Positions 18,722 through 28,545 of a DNA stretch of 49,366 bases are shown piece after piece. Each line of letters opens with the position of its first letter. Position 1 is the stretch's first letter. A model generated the notes under the pieces. The model was not told the origin of the DNA and made no database searches. It saw only the letters and a program-made list of their open reading frames with translations. Origin of the DNA: Candidatus Methylopumilus sp. (lineage in GTDB: Bacteria > Pseudomonadota > Gammaproteobacteria > Burkholderiales > Methylophilaceae); NCBI GenBank assembly GCA_009693175.1, contig SHXT01000008.1, forward strand, positions 1 to 49,366, written 5' to 3'. A program made the translations under genes and the position numbers.

Positions 18722-20851
18722 ATGAATAATCAGACTTCTAAAGAGATAAAAAGTTTTCACGGGGGATGTCCTCATGACTGCCCGGATACCTGCTCTATGG
18801 TTTATGAAGTTCAGGATAATAAACTCATAAGTGTGAAAGGTAATTCAGATCATCCAATGACTCGTGGCGGGTTATGTGTGAAATTACAAGATTACGAAAA
18901 ACGTCACTACCATCCTGATCGATTGCTATACCCTATGAAACGCATTGGCCCTAAGGGCACAAAACAATTTCAAAGAATTTCTTGGGATGAAGCACTCGAT
19001 ACCATAGTTCATAAATGGCAATCCATCATCAAAGAATTTGGTTCACAAGCCATTATGCCCAACAGCTACTTAGGCAATCAAGGATTAGTACATGGCATGA
19101 ATGGAGGAGACTCTTTCTTTGCTCGATTGGGAGCAACTGTCACTGAAAGAACATTCTGCGGAGAGGGTTCAGCGACGGCTTGGCTTTTAACTGTTGGCCC
19201 TACGGCTGGCGTAGATCCAGAGAGCTTTATTCATTCTAAATTTATCATTATTTGGGCTTGTAATTCCGTAAGCACCAATCTCCATCATTGGCATATTGTC
19301 AAAGAAGCACAAAAGAAGGGTTCAAAAGTTGTCGTGATTGATGCTTATGCCTCAAAAACTGCTAAAGAAGCAGATTGGCATATCTGTCCTAAACCAGGCA
19401 CTGACGGCGCTTTAGTGATGGCGATGATGCATGTCATTATTGAAGAGGGGCTAATTGACCAAGATTATGTGGATAAGTACACAGTTGGCTTTAAAGAATT
19501 AGCAGAACTGGCAAAAAAGAGAAGTCCTGAGTGGGCAGAAGAAATTACAGGGGTCTTAGCAAATGACATTCGAAAACTGGCAAGAGAATATGCGACGACT
19601 CAACCCTCCGCTATACGAATTGGGGTTGCCCTTGAAAAAAGCTGGGGAGGAGGTCAGGCAATTAGAGCGGTTACATCACTTCCGGCACTTACTGGTGCCT
19701 GGCGTCATGTAGGTGGAGGCATCCTTCAATTCCCAGTGTGGGAACAACCTTACAAATTTGATGTGATTTGCAGACCTGACTTAATCCCAGAAGGGACACA
19801 AGTTGTTAATAATCTTCAGTTAGGACGTGTTTTAACGGGTGAACAAAAACTAAAAGTGCCTATCAAGTCAATGATGTGTTGGAACACAAATCCTGTCACT
19901 CAATCAACGGAAAGTGAAAAGATATTAGAGGGTTTGAAGCGCGAAGATCTATTTCTTGTTTCTGCGGAGCATTTTATTTCTGATACTGCAGCCTTTGCTG
20001 ATATTCTTCTTCCCGCATCCATGGGGGCAGAACAAGAGGATATCATTTTATCTTGGGGTCATTTATACCTCACGTACAATACAAAATGCATAGAATCACC
20101 AGGTGAAGCTATTCCAAATTATGAAATTTTTAGACGTCTTGCTAAAAGACTGGGTTTTGAAGAAGAATGTTTTAAATGGTCAGACACTGAATGTCTTCAA
20201 CATTATATCGATTGGAATTCACCAGCCTGTAAAGATATTGATTTAGATTATTTGAAAAAACATGGTTATGCAAGAATCAATGTCGGTACAAAAGACAATC
20301 GTGCACCTCATAAAGAAGGTAAATTTCCAACGCCATCGGGCAAATGTGAATTTAGGGTGGTCGGGGCTAAGAATTTTGTCGCGGGACCATTTAGGCAAAT
20401 GTATGAAGCTTTCCAGCCAGGAGATGATATTCCTGAGCTACCTGATTATGTGCCATCCAAAGAGACAGCATCAGCGAATCCAATATTAGCTAAAAAATAC
20501 CCATTAAATATTCTATCGCCAAAAAGTCATGGCTTTATTAATTCAAGCTACGCCAATATCAAAAATAAACTTAAGGCCCAAGGGGAGCAATTTGTGATGA
20601 TTCATCCATTAGATGCTGAAGAGCGAGGCATCAAACAAGGGGATCGAGCTAAAGTGTTCAACGATCGTGGTTTCTTTGAGGCCGTATCGAAAGTAACGAC
20701 TGATGTTAATAAAGGTATCGTCGTTGCAACCCTAGGCTACTGGAGACAACATAATAACGGTGTCGTCAATTCGGTTAGCTCTAATGCTTTTGGTGATATG
20801 GGAAATTCTCCAACTTCACATGATTGTTTGGTCGAAGTTCAACTAGCCTAA
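18722..20851 (+). CDS. Molybdopterin oxidoreductase, candidate FDH4-type formate dehydrogenase
   Basis: The 709-residue protein belongs to the bis-MGD (DMSO reductase superfamily) enzymes. An N-terminal [4Fe-4S] motif is visible: C16, C20 and C24 in GGCPHDCPDTC, and C52. C146 in RTFCGEGS is the likely Mo ligand; classical formate dehydrogenases have His after this Cys or Sec, but here it is Gly. The C-terminal cofactor domain (SPKSHGFINS, then GYWRQHNNGVVN) is complete. Methylotrophs use a poorly characterised enzyme of this superfamily, FDH4, for formate. Downstream moaA-mobA-moeA supports molybdenum use. AGAGGA precedes the ATG. Substrate is inferred. Confidence 0.75.
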   Translation: MNNQTSKEIKSFHGGCPHDCPDTCSMVYEVQDNKLISVKGNSDHPMTRGGLCVKLQDYEKRHYHPDRLLYPMKRIGPKGTKQFQRISWDEALDTIVHKWQSIIKEFGSQAIMPNSYLGNQGLVHGMNGGDSFFARLGATVTERTFCGEGSATAWLLTVGPTAGVDPESFIHSKFIIIWACNSVSTNLHHWHIVKEAQKKGSKVVVIDAYASKTAKEADWHICPKPGTDGALVMAMMHVIIEEGLIDQDYVDKYTVGFKELAELAKKRSPEWAEEITGVLANDIRKLAREYATTQPSAIRIGVALEKSWGGGQAIRAVTSLPALTGAWRHVGGGILQFPVWEQPYKFDVICRPDLIPEGTQVVNNLQLGRVLTGEQKLKVPIKSMMCWNTNPVTQSTESEKILEGLKREDLFLVSAEHFISDTAAFADILLPASMGAEQEDIILSWGHLYLTYNTKCIESPGEAIPNYEIFRRLAKRLGFEEECFKWSDTECLQHYIDWNSPACKDIDLDYLKKHGYARINVGTKDNRAPHKEGKFPTPSGKCEFRVVGAKNFVAGPFRQMYEAFQPGDDIPELPDYVPSKETASANPILAKKYPLNILSPKSHGFINSSYANIKNKLKAQGEQFVMIHPLDAEERGIKQGDRAKVFNDRGFFEAVSKVTTDVNKGIVVATLGYWRQHNNGVVNSVSSNAFGDMGNSPTSHDCLVEVQLA

Positions 20852-20862
20852 TTGAATTGACA

Positions 20863-21867
20863 GTGCAGAATCATTCACCTCTCAGATTAATTGATCAATT
20901 TCATCGGAAGATTAATTATCTTCGCCTATCAATTACTGATCGTTGTGATTTCAGATGTCTTTACTGCATGAATGAAGATATGAATTTTTTACCTCGTGAC
21001 GAAGTGCTCTCGTTAGAGGAATCAGCGAGGATTGTAAAAATTTTTGCTTCACTCGGTGTTACGAAAGTCAGAATCACAGGTGGCGAACCTCTGGTTAGAA
21101 AAAATGTGTCCTGGCTTTTTCATGAAATTGCTAAGATCGATCGCCTGAAAGACATTGTCTTAACGACGAATGGTAGTCAACTAAGTCATTACGTCGAAAC
21201 ACTTAAGGCTTCTAAAGTAAAAAGAATTAATATCAGTCTTGATAGTCTTGATCCTGTTCAATTTGAAAAAATTACCCGCGTGGGTGATTTACATAAAGTT
21301 CTGCAAGGCATTGAAGATGCGATTAAGATTGGTTTTGATAGCATCAAACTTAACACCGTCTTAATGCAAGGCATTAATGATCATGAAGTGATTGATCTAG
21401 TTAACTTTGCAACTGAAAAAAAGATTGATATTTCTTTTATTGAAGAAATGCCTTTAGGTGATATTGGTCACAATAGAATGAATACTTTTATCAGTAATGA
21501 TGTGGTATTAAAAAAACTACAAAGCCATTTTAATTTAATCCCTACAACATATAGCTCTGGTGGCCCTGCAAAATATTGGCAGATCGCAAACCAACATACT
21601 AAAGTTGGATTTATTTCTCCTCATAGTCATAATTTCTGTGATACGTGTAATCGCGTTAGAGTTTCCTCTAAGGGGGAATTATTTTTATGTTTAGGGCAAG
21701 AAGAAAAAATAGAGCTCATGCCTCTTTTACGTCAGCATCTCAATGATGATTGGCCTATTCAGTTTGCTATTCTTGAAAGTATGAAAATTAAACCTCAAGG
21801 ACATGATTTCAATCTTGAAAACATAAAACCTTCTGTCGTGCGTTTTATGTCACATACCGGAGGCTAA
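20863..21867 (+). CDS. moaA: MoaA, GTP 3',8-cyclase (molybdopterin synthesis)
   Basis: MoaA is the radical-SAM enzyme that starts molybdenum cofactor synthesis from GTP. It has the N-terminal CDFRCLYC cluster motif, GGEP (TGGEPLVRK), and a second cluster site CDTCNRVRVSSKG with a further C. The C-terminal Gly-Gly tail (SHTGG), needed for activity in known enzymes, is present. The frame is open back to 20824, but that would overlap the upstream gene; GTG at 20863 or TTG at 20857, just past that gene's stop, are more likely starts. Confidence 0.95.
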   Translation: MQNHSPLRLIDQFHRKINYLRLSITDRCDFRCLYCMNEDMNFLPRDEVLSLEESARIVKIFASLGVTKVRITGGEPLVRKNVSWLFHEIAKIDRLKDIVLTTNGSQLSHYVETLKASKVKRINISLDSLDPVQFEKITRVGDLHKVLQGIEDAIKIGFDSIKLNTVLMQGINDHEVIDLVNFATEKKIDISFIEEMPLGDIGHNRMNTFISNDVVLKKLQSHFNLIPTTYSSGGPAKYWQIANQHTKVGFISPHSHNFCDTCNRVRVSSKGELFLCLGQEEKIELMPLLRQHLNDDWPIQFAILESMKIKPQGHDFNLENIKPSVVRFMSHTGG

Positions 21868-21873
21868 ACTTAA

Positions 21874-22446
21874 GTGGCTGAATCTTTAGCGGTCGTTATT
21901 TTGGCCGGTGGCCAATCACAACGCATGGGCGTTAAAAATAAAGCACTCGTTTTATTTCAAGATAAACCATTCATTCAGCATGTGATTGACCAAATGAAAT
22001 TGCAAACTAACAATATCTATATCAATACTCATCGTAATCAAGATGATTTTATTAACTACAAACTTCCTATGATTGATGATGAATTTGAAAATCAAGAAGG
22101 TCCGCTGGTCGGTATGCTGACATGTCTAAAAAAAATGAATGTGGATTGGATACAATTCGTTCCATGTGATACACCTTTTTTACCTTTAGATTTAATTAAT
22201 CAATTAAAAAAAGGTATTAAGATAGATCATGCATTAGTCGCCGTTCCAAAAACTGAAGATGGGCTTCAGTCAACTTGCTGCCTATGTCACTCATCTACAC
22301 TTGAAAATCTCATTTTATTTTTTAATCATGGAGGTCGAAAAATTGAAGATTGGATTCGTCAGCTTCCTTTTTCCATTGTAGATTTTAAAGACAAAAAAAA
22401 ATTTTTAAACTTTAATACTGAAGCAGAAATCTATAAAAATTTATGA
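21874..22446 (+). CDS. mobA: MobA, molybdenum cofactor guanylyltransferase
   Basis: MobA attaches GMP to Mo-molybdopterin to form the bis-MGD cofactor used by DMSO-reductase-type enzymes such as the one encoded at 18722-20851. The 190-residue protein begins with a GTG codon and shows the nucleotide-binding loop LAGGQSQRMGVKNKAL and the FVPCDTPFLP metal site. It lies 6 bases after moaA and overlaps moeA by 4 bases. Confidence 0.94.
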   Translation: MAESLAVVILAGGQSQRMGVKNKALVLFQDKPFIQHVIDQMKLQTNNIYINTHRNQDDFINYKLPMIDDEFENQEGPLVGMLTCLKKMNVDWIQFVPCDTPFLPLDLINQLKKGIKIDHALVAVPKTEDGLQSTCCLCHSSTLENLILFFNHGGRKIEDWIRQLPFSIVDFKDKKKFLNFNTEAEIYKNL

Positions 22447-23720
22447 CGTTAAAAAATTTAAGTTTAAGTCAGTTAATGTCGCTTGGCACATCAAGCGACT
22501 ATGATCCTCATGCGATGTCTGTTAAAAAAGCAAAAACATGGATACGTTCTTTTCTTAATGTAGTCACTACAAAAGAAAATATTCCTATTCAAGATGCACT
22601 GCATCGCATCTTGGCTCAACCTATTATTGCATCTATGCATGTGCCTAATTACGATAACTCTGCAATGGACGGTTACGCTGTTCATACTGATAGATTAAAG
22701 AATGAGGGGCCTTTTACACTGAAAATCACAGGTAAAGTATTTGCAGGGAATGTACTTCAAGGCAATACCAAAGAAGCAGTGCACATCATGACCGGGGCAT
22801 ATATACCGGAAGGGCTCAATGCAGTTATTCCTCAAGAATATGTTGAAGTACATAATAAAAAAATTACATTCAATCAAAAACCTCATCCCCTTCAAAACGT
22901 TCGTCTTCGGGGTGAAGATATTCAAATAGGTCAAACCATTTTACAAAAAGGTCGCCTCATCCAACCTTGTGATCTAGGTCTTCTTGCGTCTTTAGGTATC
23001 GAAACTATTGAGGTATACCAAAAAATTAAAGTTGCTTTTTTTTCAACAGGTGATGAGATTGTTACTTTAGGTAACACACTAAAAGTAGGACAAGTATTTG
23101 ACAGTAATCGTTATAGTCTCATAGGTCTTTTAAGACGGCTCCATGTTGAGATTCATGATTTCGGTGTCATTCCAGATGACAAAGCATCCATTGAGCATAC
23201 TTTAAAAAAAGCAAGCGCATTAGCTGATGTCATCATTACCACAGGTGGTGTTTCAGTCGGTGAAGCAGATTACATAAAAGAAATTTTAAAAAAAATAGGT
23301 GAGATTTTGTTCTGGAAAATTTCTATGAAACCTGGGCGACCTCTCGCATATGGAAAAATTGGTGCATGTCATTATTTTGGCCTACCAGGGAACCCCGTAT
23401 CTACCATGGTCACCTTCTACCAATTTGTCAGAGAAGCACTTCTTATATTGTCAGGGCAAGAACCTATTCCCGCTATTCCGCTTATTAAAGCTCAATTATT
23501 AGAACCCATTAAAAAAGCACCAGGTCGGACTGAGTTCCAACGAGGTATTTTTCTACAAGACGCAACAGGCCAATTCAAAGTCAAAGCTTTAAAAGATCAA
23601 GGCTCAGGTATTTTAAGGTCGATGAGTGAAGCCAATTGCTTTATCGTTCTAGAAGAGTCTCAAGGCCCTTTAGAAAAAGATGTATATGTTGATATTCAGT
23701 TATTTGATAGCTTCTTTTAA
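22443..23720 (+). CDS. moeA: MoeA, molybdopterin molybdenumtransferase
   Basis: MoeA inserts molybdate into adenylylated molybdopterin. The 425-residue protein has the conserved NYDNSAMDGYAV segment near residue 70, HIMTGAYIPEG, FSTGDEI, TTGGVSVGEADY and PGRPLAYGK followed by FGLPGNPVSTMV. It ends the moaA-mobA-moeA set. The other moco genes (moaC, moaD/E, mog) are not in this window. Confidence 0.96.
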   Translation: MTLKNLSLSQLMSLGTSSDYDPHAMSVKKAKTWIRSFLNVVTTKENIPIQDALHRILAQPIIASMHVPNYDNSAMDGYAVHTDRLKNEGPFTLKITGKVFAGNVLQGNTKEAVHIMTGAYIPEGLNAVIPQEYVEVHNKKITFNQKPHPLQNVRLRGEDIQIGQTILQKGRLIQPCDLGLLASLGIETIEVYQKIKVAFFSTGDEIVTLGNTLKVGQVFDSNRYSLIGLLRRLHVEIHDFGVIPDDKASIEHTLKKASALADVIITTGGVSVGEADYIKEILKKIGEILFWKISMKPGRPLAYGKIGACHYFGLPGNPVSTMVTFYQFVREALLILSGQEPIPAIPLIKAQLLEPIKKAPGRTEFQRGIFLQDATGQFKVKALKDQGSGILRSMSEANCFIVLEESQGPLEKDVYVDIQLFDSFF

Positions 23721-23832
23721 AAAATCGATACGCTCCAAAAGCACTGTCTGATTCCATACGAAGTTCCTTAAAAATCAATTTTTTTTCTAAAATCTCAACA
23801 CTTTTTTATTAAAAATCGCTTAATATAGAGAC

Positions 23833-24300
23833 TTGGAAATCAACAAAAAAGTATCCTCTTTTAAACTTTCTGGCACCAGTGGTCTTCAATTTAACCTATC
23901 CGATTATAAGGGTCGTTATCTTGTGCTTTATTTTTATCCTAAAGATGCAACCCCAGGTTGTACAACGCAAGGCGTTGATTTTAGAGATACGTATAAAAAA
24001 TTCCATAAATTAGATACCGAAATATTTGGCATATCTCGAGATACCCTGAAGTCACATGAAAACTTTAAATCTAAATTTAGTTTTCCTTTCGAACTCCTTA
24101 GTGATGAAGAAGAAAAAGCTTGTGCGTTATTTGGTGTCATCAAAATGAAAAATATGTATGGTATACAAGTCAGAGGGATTGAGCGTAGTACATTTGTGAT
24201 CGATCCTAACGGAAAACTGATTAAGATTTGGCGCGGTGTGAAAGTTGAAGGTCACGTCGAAGAAGTTTTCCAATTTGTTAAACAACACAACTTAACTTAA
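23833..24300 (+). CDS. bcp: Thioredoxin-dependent peroxiredoxin, Bcp/PrxQ family
   Basis: Bcp reduces hydrogen and organic peroxides. The 155-residue protein begins with TTG after a GAGAC stretch. The peroxidatic cysteine is C43 in ATPGCTTQGVDFRD. The resolving cysteine usually found five residues later in many Bcp proteins is Val here, so the enzyme probably works as a one-Cys peroxiredoxin. LSDEEEKACALFGV and RSTFVIDPNG are typical. It is followed by the PhoH-like gene after only 3 bases. Confidence 0.92.
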   Translation: MEINKKVSSFKLSGTSGLQFNLSDYKGRYLVLYFYPKDATPGCTTQGVDFRDTYKKFHKLDTEIFGISRDTLKSHENFKSKFSFPFELLSDEEEKACALFGVIKMKNMYGIQVRGIERSTFVIDPNGKLIKIWRGVKVEGHVEEVFQFVKQHNLT

Positions 24301-24303
24301 TTT

Positions 24304-25698
24304 ATGGCCAAAAAAAATAATACAGCCAAACTCTTTGTCCTTGATACCAATGTTCTTATGCACGACCCTTCAAGTATTTTTAGATTTGAAGAGCACGATA
24401 TCTATCTTCCCATGGTGACTTTGGAAGAACTCGACAATAATAAAAAAGGTGTGAGTGAAGTTGCACGTAATGCGAGACAAACCAGTCGCAATTTAGAAGA
24501 AATTATTGGTACCAATGAAGAAACTTTAGAACATGGTCGGCCTCTTGGCATTAAAGGCAATATACATGTCACAGGAAAACTTTTCCTACAAACAACTTCG
24601 CTCCCTCATGATTTGCCTATGCTTGCCGGAAGTAAAGCTGACAATCAAATTTTAGGTATCGTCGCTTATCTCAAGCATCAAGATCCGAAACGTCAAGTTA
24701 TCCTTGTCAGTAAGGACATTAATATTCGCATTAAAGCGCGTGCCTTAGGTATAGCCGCTGAAGACTATTTTAATGACAAGGTTCTTGAAGATACTGAGAT
24801 GCTCTATACGGGCATGACAGAATTACCTGAAGATTTCTGGGAAAAACACAGTAAAGATATGAAGTCATGGCAAGAAAATGGCAAAATGTTTTATCGACTG
24901 ACAGGTCCGATGTGCCCTAATTTCTTTATTAATGAATTTATTTTTTATGACTTTGATAAACCCTTCCATGCAATAGTACGAAAAATTTTAGGTAAAACTG
25001 CAACGCTCGAAATCATTAAAGACTTTGTTAATGCTAAACATAATATATGGGGCATTAATGCTAGAAATCGTGAACAAAATTTTGCGCTCAATTTGCTGAT
25101 GGATCCTGACATTGATTTTGTGACACTCCTTGGTCAAGCAGGCACAGGTAAAACATTGCTTACTCTTGCAGCGGGTCTTACACAAACACTCGATAAAAAA
25201 ATCTACAACGAAATTATTATGACGCGTGTGACGGTTCCTGTAGGTGAGGATATTGGATTCCTTCCTGGCACTGAAGAAGAAAAAATGACGCCATGGATGG
25301 GAGCGTTAGAAGACAACCTCGATGTCCTCAATAAAACAGATGAAGAAGCTGGCGAATGGGGAAGGGCTGCGACACAAGATCTTATTCGTTCACGCATTAA
25401 AGTGAAATCACTTAATTTTATGCGTGGTAGAACTTTTCTACATAAATTCCTCATCATTGATGAAGCGCAAAATTTAACGCCGAAGCAAATGAAAACGCTC
25501 ATTACGCGTGCAGGCCCCGGTACTAAAGTTGTATGTCTTGGCAATATTGCACAGATCGATACACCTTACCTCACGGAAGGGAGTTCAGGGCTAACTTACG
25601 TCGTCGATCGTTTTAAAGGTTGGGATCATAATGGTCACATCACACTCGTGCGTGGTGAACGTTCACGCTTAGCTGACTATGCTGCTGAAACGCTTTAA
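24304..25698 (+). CDS. PIN domain-PhoH ATPase fusion (YlaK-like)
   Basis: The 464-residue protein joins an N-terminal PIN RNase-like domain to a PhoH-type ATPase. The PIN domain starts with LFVLDTNVLMHD and has further acidic residues in LEELDNN and VSKDINIRIKARALG. The ATPase domain has the Walker A loop LGQAGTGKTLLTLAA and the Walker B motif LIIDEAQNLTP. PIN-PhoH proteins are RNA-unwinding RNases linked to stress and toxin-antitoxin contexts in other bacteria. Its role here is not defined by the neighbours. Confidence 0.92.
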   Translation: MAKKNNTAKLFVLDTNVLMHDPSSIFRFEEHDIYLPMVTLEELDNNKKGVSEVARNARQTSRNLEEIIGTNEETLEHGRPLGIKGNIHVTGKLFLQTTSLPHDLPMLAGSKADNQILGIVAYLKHQDPKRQVILVSKDINIRIKARALGIAAEDYFNDKVLEDTEMLYTGMTELPEDFWEKHSKDMKSWQENGKMFYRLTGPMCPNFFINEFIFYDFDKPFHAIVRKILGKTATLEIIKDFVNAKHNIWGINARNREQNFALNLLMDPDIDFVTLLGQAGTGKTLLTLAAGLTQTLDKKIYNEIIMTRVTVPVGEDIGFLPGTEEEKMTPWMGALEDNLDVLNKTDEEAGEWGRAATQDLIRSRIKVKSLNFMRGRTFLHKFLIIDEAQNLTPKQMKTLITRAGPGTKVVCLGNIAQIDTPYLTEGSSGLTYVVDRFKGWDHNGHITLVRGERSRLADYAAETL

Positions 25699-26866
25699 TT
25701 TAAATGCTTCAAAAGGGTTTGTTCCACTTCTGCTTGCTCAATTTTTATCAGCACTTGCTGATAATGCACTTTTATTCGCAGCAATTGCATTACTCGCTCA
25801 ACTTAATGCACCAGATTGGCATCAGCCACTTTTGCTTCAATTCTTTGTCATTTCCTATATTATTTTGGCACCTTTTGTAGGGGGTATTGCAGATGCTTAT
25901 CCTAAAGGTCGCGTGATGTTTTATTCCAACGCCATAAAATTCTTAGGTAGCTTGTTTATGCTATTAGGTATGCAGCCACTCTATGCTTATGGCATAGTAG
26001 GCATTGGCGCGGCAGCATATTCGCCAGCTAAATATGGGATTTTAACGGAACTACTTCCACCTAAAGAACTTGTGATGGCAAATGGATGGATGGAAGGATC
26101 TACAGTTGTCGCCATTATTTTAGGTTCAATTATTGGTGGAGCGCTTGCTCAATTCGATCCACTTATAGCGATCATTTTAATCACAGGGCTTTATCTTCTT
26201 GCTGCCATTTTTAATCGTTATATTCCTGTACTCGCAATTGATCACAGATTGCCTAAAAAAAATCCTTTATTCATGATGAAAGATTTTTGGCATGCATTTA
26301 AAGTGCTATGGAAAGATCCTGAAGGTCAACTTTCTTTAGCAGTCACAACGTTATTTTGGGGTGCGGGCGCTTCGTTAAGGTTAATTGTCATTGCTTGGGC
26401 AGGATACGCCTTACATTTTAATTTAGAAGAATCTACGCGGCTCACTGCGATGGTCGCTGTTGGCATTGCTATAGGATCCTTTATTGCTGCTCGCTATATT
26501 AGTCTCAAAGACTCAGTAAAGGTTTTACCTGCGGGCATTCTCATGGGTGGATTTGTTATGAGTATGGTTGTGATTCAAGATTGGTATATTGCAGGACTTA
26601 TTTTTCTACTCATCGGCGCTCTTAGTGGTTTTTTTATTGTGCCACTCAATGCGCTTTTGCAACACCGAGGTCATTTACTTATTGGTGCAGGCCATTCAAT
26701 TGCGGTACAAAATTTTAATGAGAACATTGGAATATTATTACTAAGTGGAACTTACACCTGGATGGTAAGGGAAGAGCTTTCTATCAATACCATTATCATT
26801 CTTTTAGGTTTATTTGTGAGTATTACAATGCTTATAATCTATAAGCATTATAAAAAAATAATTTAG
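25679..26866 (+). CDS. lplT: LplT-like MFS lysophospholipid transporter
   Basis: LplT flips lysophospholipids across the inner membrane for re-acylation. The 395-residue protein has about twelve membrane segments. The N-terminal FVPLLLAQFLSALADNALLF and AAYSPAKYGILTELLPP are strongly LplT-like. The partner acyltransferase Aas usually lies next to or fused with it but is absent here. It overlaps the PhoH-like gene by 20 bases and ends 11 bases before the converging pntB gene. Confidence 0.88.
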   Translation: MLLKRFNLNASKGFVPLLLAQFLSALADNALLFAAIALLAQLNAPDWHQPLLLQFFVISYIILAPFVGGIADAYPKGRVMFYSNAIKFLGSLFMLLGMQPLYAYGIVGIGAAAYSPAKYGILTELLPPKELVMANGWMEGSTVVAIILGSIIGGALAQFDPLIAIILITGLYLLAAIFNRYIPVLAIDHRLPKKNPLFMMKDFWHAFKVLWKDPEGQLSLAVTTLFWGAGASLRLIVIAWAGYALHFNLEESTRLTAMVAVGIAIGSFIAARYISLKDSVKVLPAGILMGGFVMSMVVIQDWYIAGLIFLLIGALSGFFIVPLNALLQHRGHLLIGAGHSIAVQNFNENIGILLLSGTYTWMVREELSINTIIILLGLFVSITMLIIYKHYKKII

Positions 26867-26877
26867 AACTAATAGAC

Positions 26878-28233
26878 TTAATCTATTGCTTTAACAATGT
26901 CATCAGTAACTTTTTTTGCATCTCCAAATACCATCATAGTTTTATCTAAATAAAATAATTCATTATCAAGTCCTGCATAACCTGCAGACATTGAACGCTT
27001 ATTTACAACAATAGTTTTCGCTTTAAATGCTTCTAGAATAGGCATTCCATAAATAGGACTTCCAGGTTTTTTCGCTTGTGGATTAACGACATCATTCGCT
27101 CCTATCACAAGGACAACATCTGTTTCACCAAACTCGTGATTAATATCTTCCATTTCAACAATCATCTCGTAAGGGACATCTGCTTCGGCTAACAATACAT
27201 TCATATGTCCAGGCATCCTTCCTGCAACTGGATGAATTGCGTATTTAACCTTAATGCCCTTACTGATAAGTTTTGTAGTCAATTCTTGTAAAGCATGCTG
27301 AGCTCTTGCTACGGCTAAGCCGTAACCAGGCACAATAATTACTGAATCTGCATTCGATAATAAAAATGCAACATCCTCAACCGAACCTGATTTTGCTATT
27401 TTTTGACTTTGAGAAGAATCGTGTAATGCAGAAGTATCTGCACCAAAACCACCTAATAACACAGAAACAATAGAACGATTCATTGCTTTACACATAATAT
27501 AAGAAAGAATTGCGCCTGAAGCACCCACACATGCACCTGCAATAATTAAAACAGAGTTATTAAGAGAAAACCCGATACCTGCAGCAGCCCATCCTGAATA
27601 ACTATTTAGCATCGAAACTACAACTGGCATATCTGCACCACCGATTGGTATAATAAGAGTCACTCCAAGTACAAATGCAATAAAGCACATCAAAAGAAAT
27701 ATAGAAGTATTGTGTGTGCTATAAAAAAAGATACCTGCTGAAATCATTGCAATAAATAAAAATAGATTTAAAAAATGCTGACCTTTAAATTGAATCATTT
27801 TTGCACTGAATTTTCCAGAAAGCTTTCCGAATGCAACGACTGAAGCTGAAAACGTAATAGCGCCAATAAAAGCACCAATGAATAATTCAATTCTCTGGGC
27901 ATCACTGTGGAGATTGTTTGTATTAAATACTGCAGCAATTGCAATGAGCACTGCAGCTAAACCTACAAAGGAATGCATTAAAGCGACAAGCTCAGGCATG
28001 CTAGTCATCTCAACTTTTTTGGCTGCAAAAATTCCGATCAAAGCACCAATCAGTATTGCAAGACCTATCATAGGAACAATTAAGTTATGCCCAATATTGA
28101 ATGTAGTTAGAATTGCAACTACCATTCCAATCATACCGAGCGTATTACCTAGTCTCGATGTTTTAGGTGAAGAGAGGCCTTTAAGAGAAAAGATAAATAA
28201 TACCGCTGAAAATAAATATAATAATGAAGCCAT
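26878..28233 (-). CDS. pntB: PntB, NAD(P) transhydrogenase beta subunit
   Basis: PntB carries membrane segments of the proton channel and the NADP(H)-binding domain of the proton-translocating transhydrogenase. The 451-residue protein has about nine N-terminal hydrophobic helices. Its soluble domain has the NADP-binding VIIVPGYGLAVARAQH, AIHPVAGRMPGHMNVLLAEA and LVIGANDVVNP motifs. With PntAA and PntAB upstream it makes the full enzyme, which converts NADH and the proton gradient into NADPH. Confidence 0.97.
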   Translation of the reverse strand: MASLLYLFSAVLFIFSLKGLSSPKTSRLGNTLGMIGMVVAILTTFNIGHNLIVPMIGLAILIGALIGIFAAKKVEMTSMPELVALMHSFVGLAAVLIAIAAVFNTNNLHSDAQRIELFIGAFIGAITFSASVVAFGKLSGKFSAKMIQFKGQHFLNLFLFIAMISAGIFFYSTHNTSIFLLMCFIAFVLGVTLIIPIGGADMPVVVSMLNSYSGWAAAGIGFSLNNSVLIIAGACVGASGAILSYIMCKAMNRSIVSVLLGGFGADTSALHDSSQSQKIAKSGSVEDVAFLLSNADSVIIVPGYGLAVARAQHALQELTTKLISKGIKVKYAIHPVAGRMPGHMNVLLAEADVPYEMIVEMEDINHEFGETDVVLVIGANDVVNPQAKKPGSPIYGMPILEAFKAKTIVVNKRSMSAGYAGLDNELFYLDKTMMVFGDAKKVTDDIVKAID

Positions 28234-28236
28234 GAT

Positions 28237-28545
28237 TTAATTTTTGTTAATATGTTCTTTCTTTTTAAACATATCCAACATTCTTTTTGTCACCATAAAC
28301 CCTCCAAAGATATTAACTGAGGTAAGTAATATCGCAGTGAATGCTAATACACTCGTTAAGTTAATTTCATTACCATTGATAGGGACGGCTTGTAAAATTG
28401 CACCTACAATCACAATACCAGAAATAGCATTGGTAACAGACATAAGAGGTGTATGTAGGGCAGGTGTGACGTTCCACACAACGTGATAGCCAACAAATAT
28501 AGCCAATACAAAAATTGAAATGTTTTGGATAGTCATTAAATCCAT
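28237..28545 (-). CDS. pntAB: PntAB, transhydrogenase alpha subunit, membrane part
   Basis: This 102-residue membrane protein corresponds to the C-terminal membrane part of E. coli PntA, encoded separately here as in Rhodospirillum-type three-subunit enzymes. About three to four hydrophobic helices are visible, with the conserved [19 protein letters not shown] segment. It starts one base inside the pntAA stop and is followed by pntB after 3 bases. Confidence 0.95.
   Translation of the reverse strand: MDLMTIQNISIFVLAIFVGYHVVWNVTPALHTPLMSVTNAISGIVIVGAILQAVPINGNEINLTSVLAFTAILLTSVNIFGGFMVTKRMLDMFKKKEHINKN

Noticed and set aside
27878-28240. Antisense open frames of 113-120 codons opposite pntB and the PhoH-like gene
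   Set aside because: They lie fully inside well-identified genes, have no family features and no ribosome-binding site; they are by-products of coding bias.
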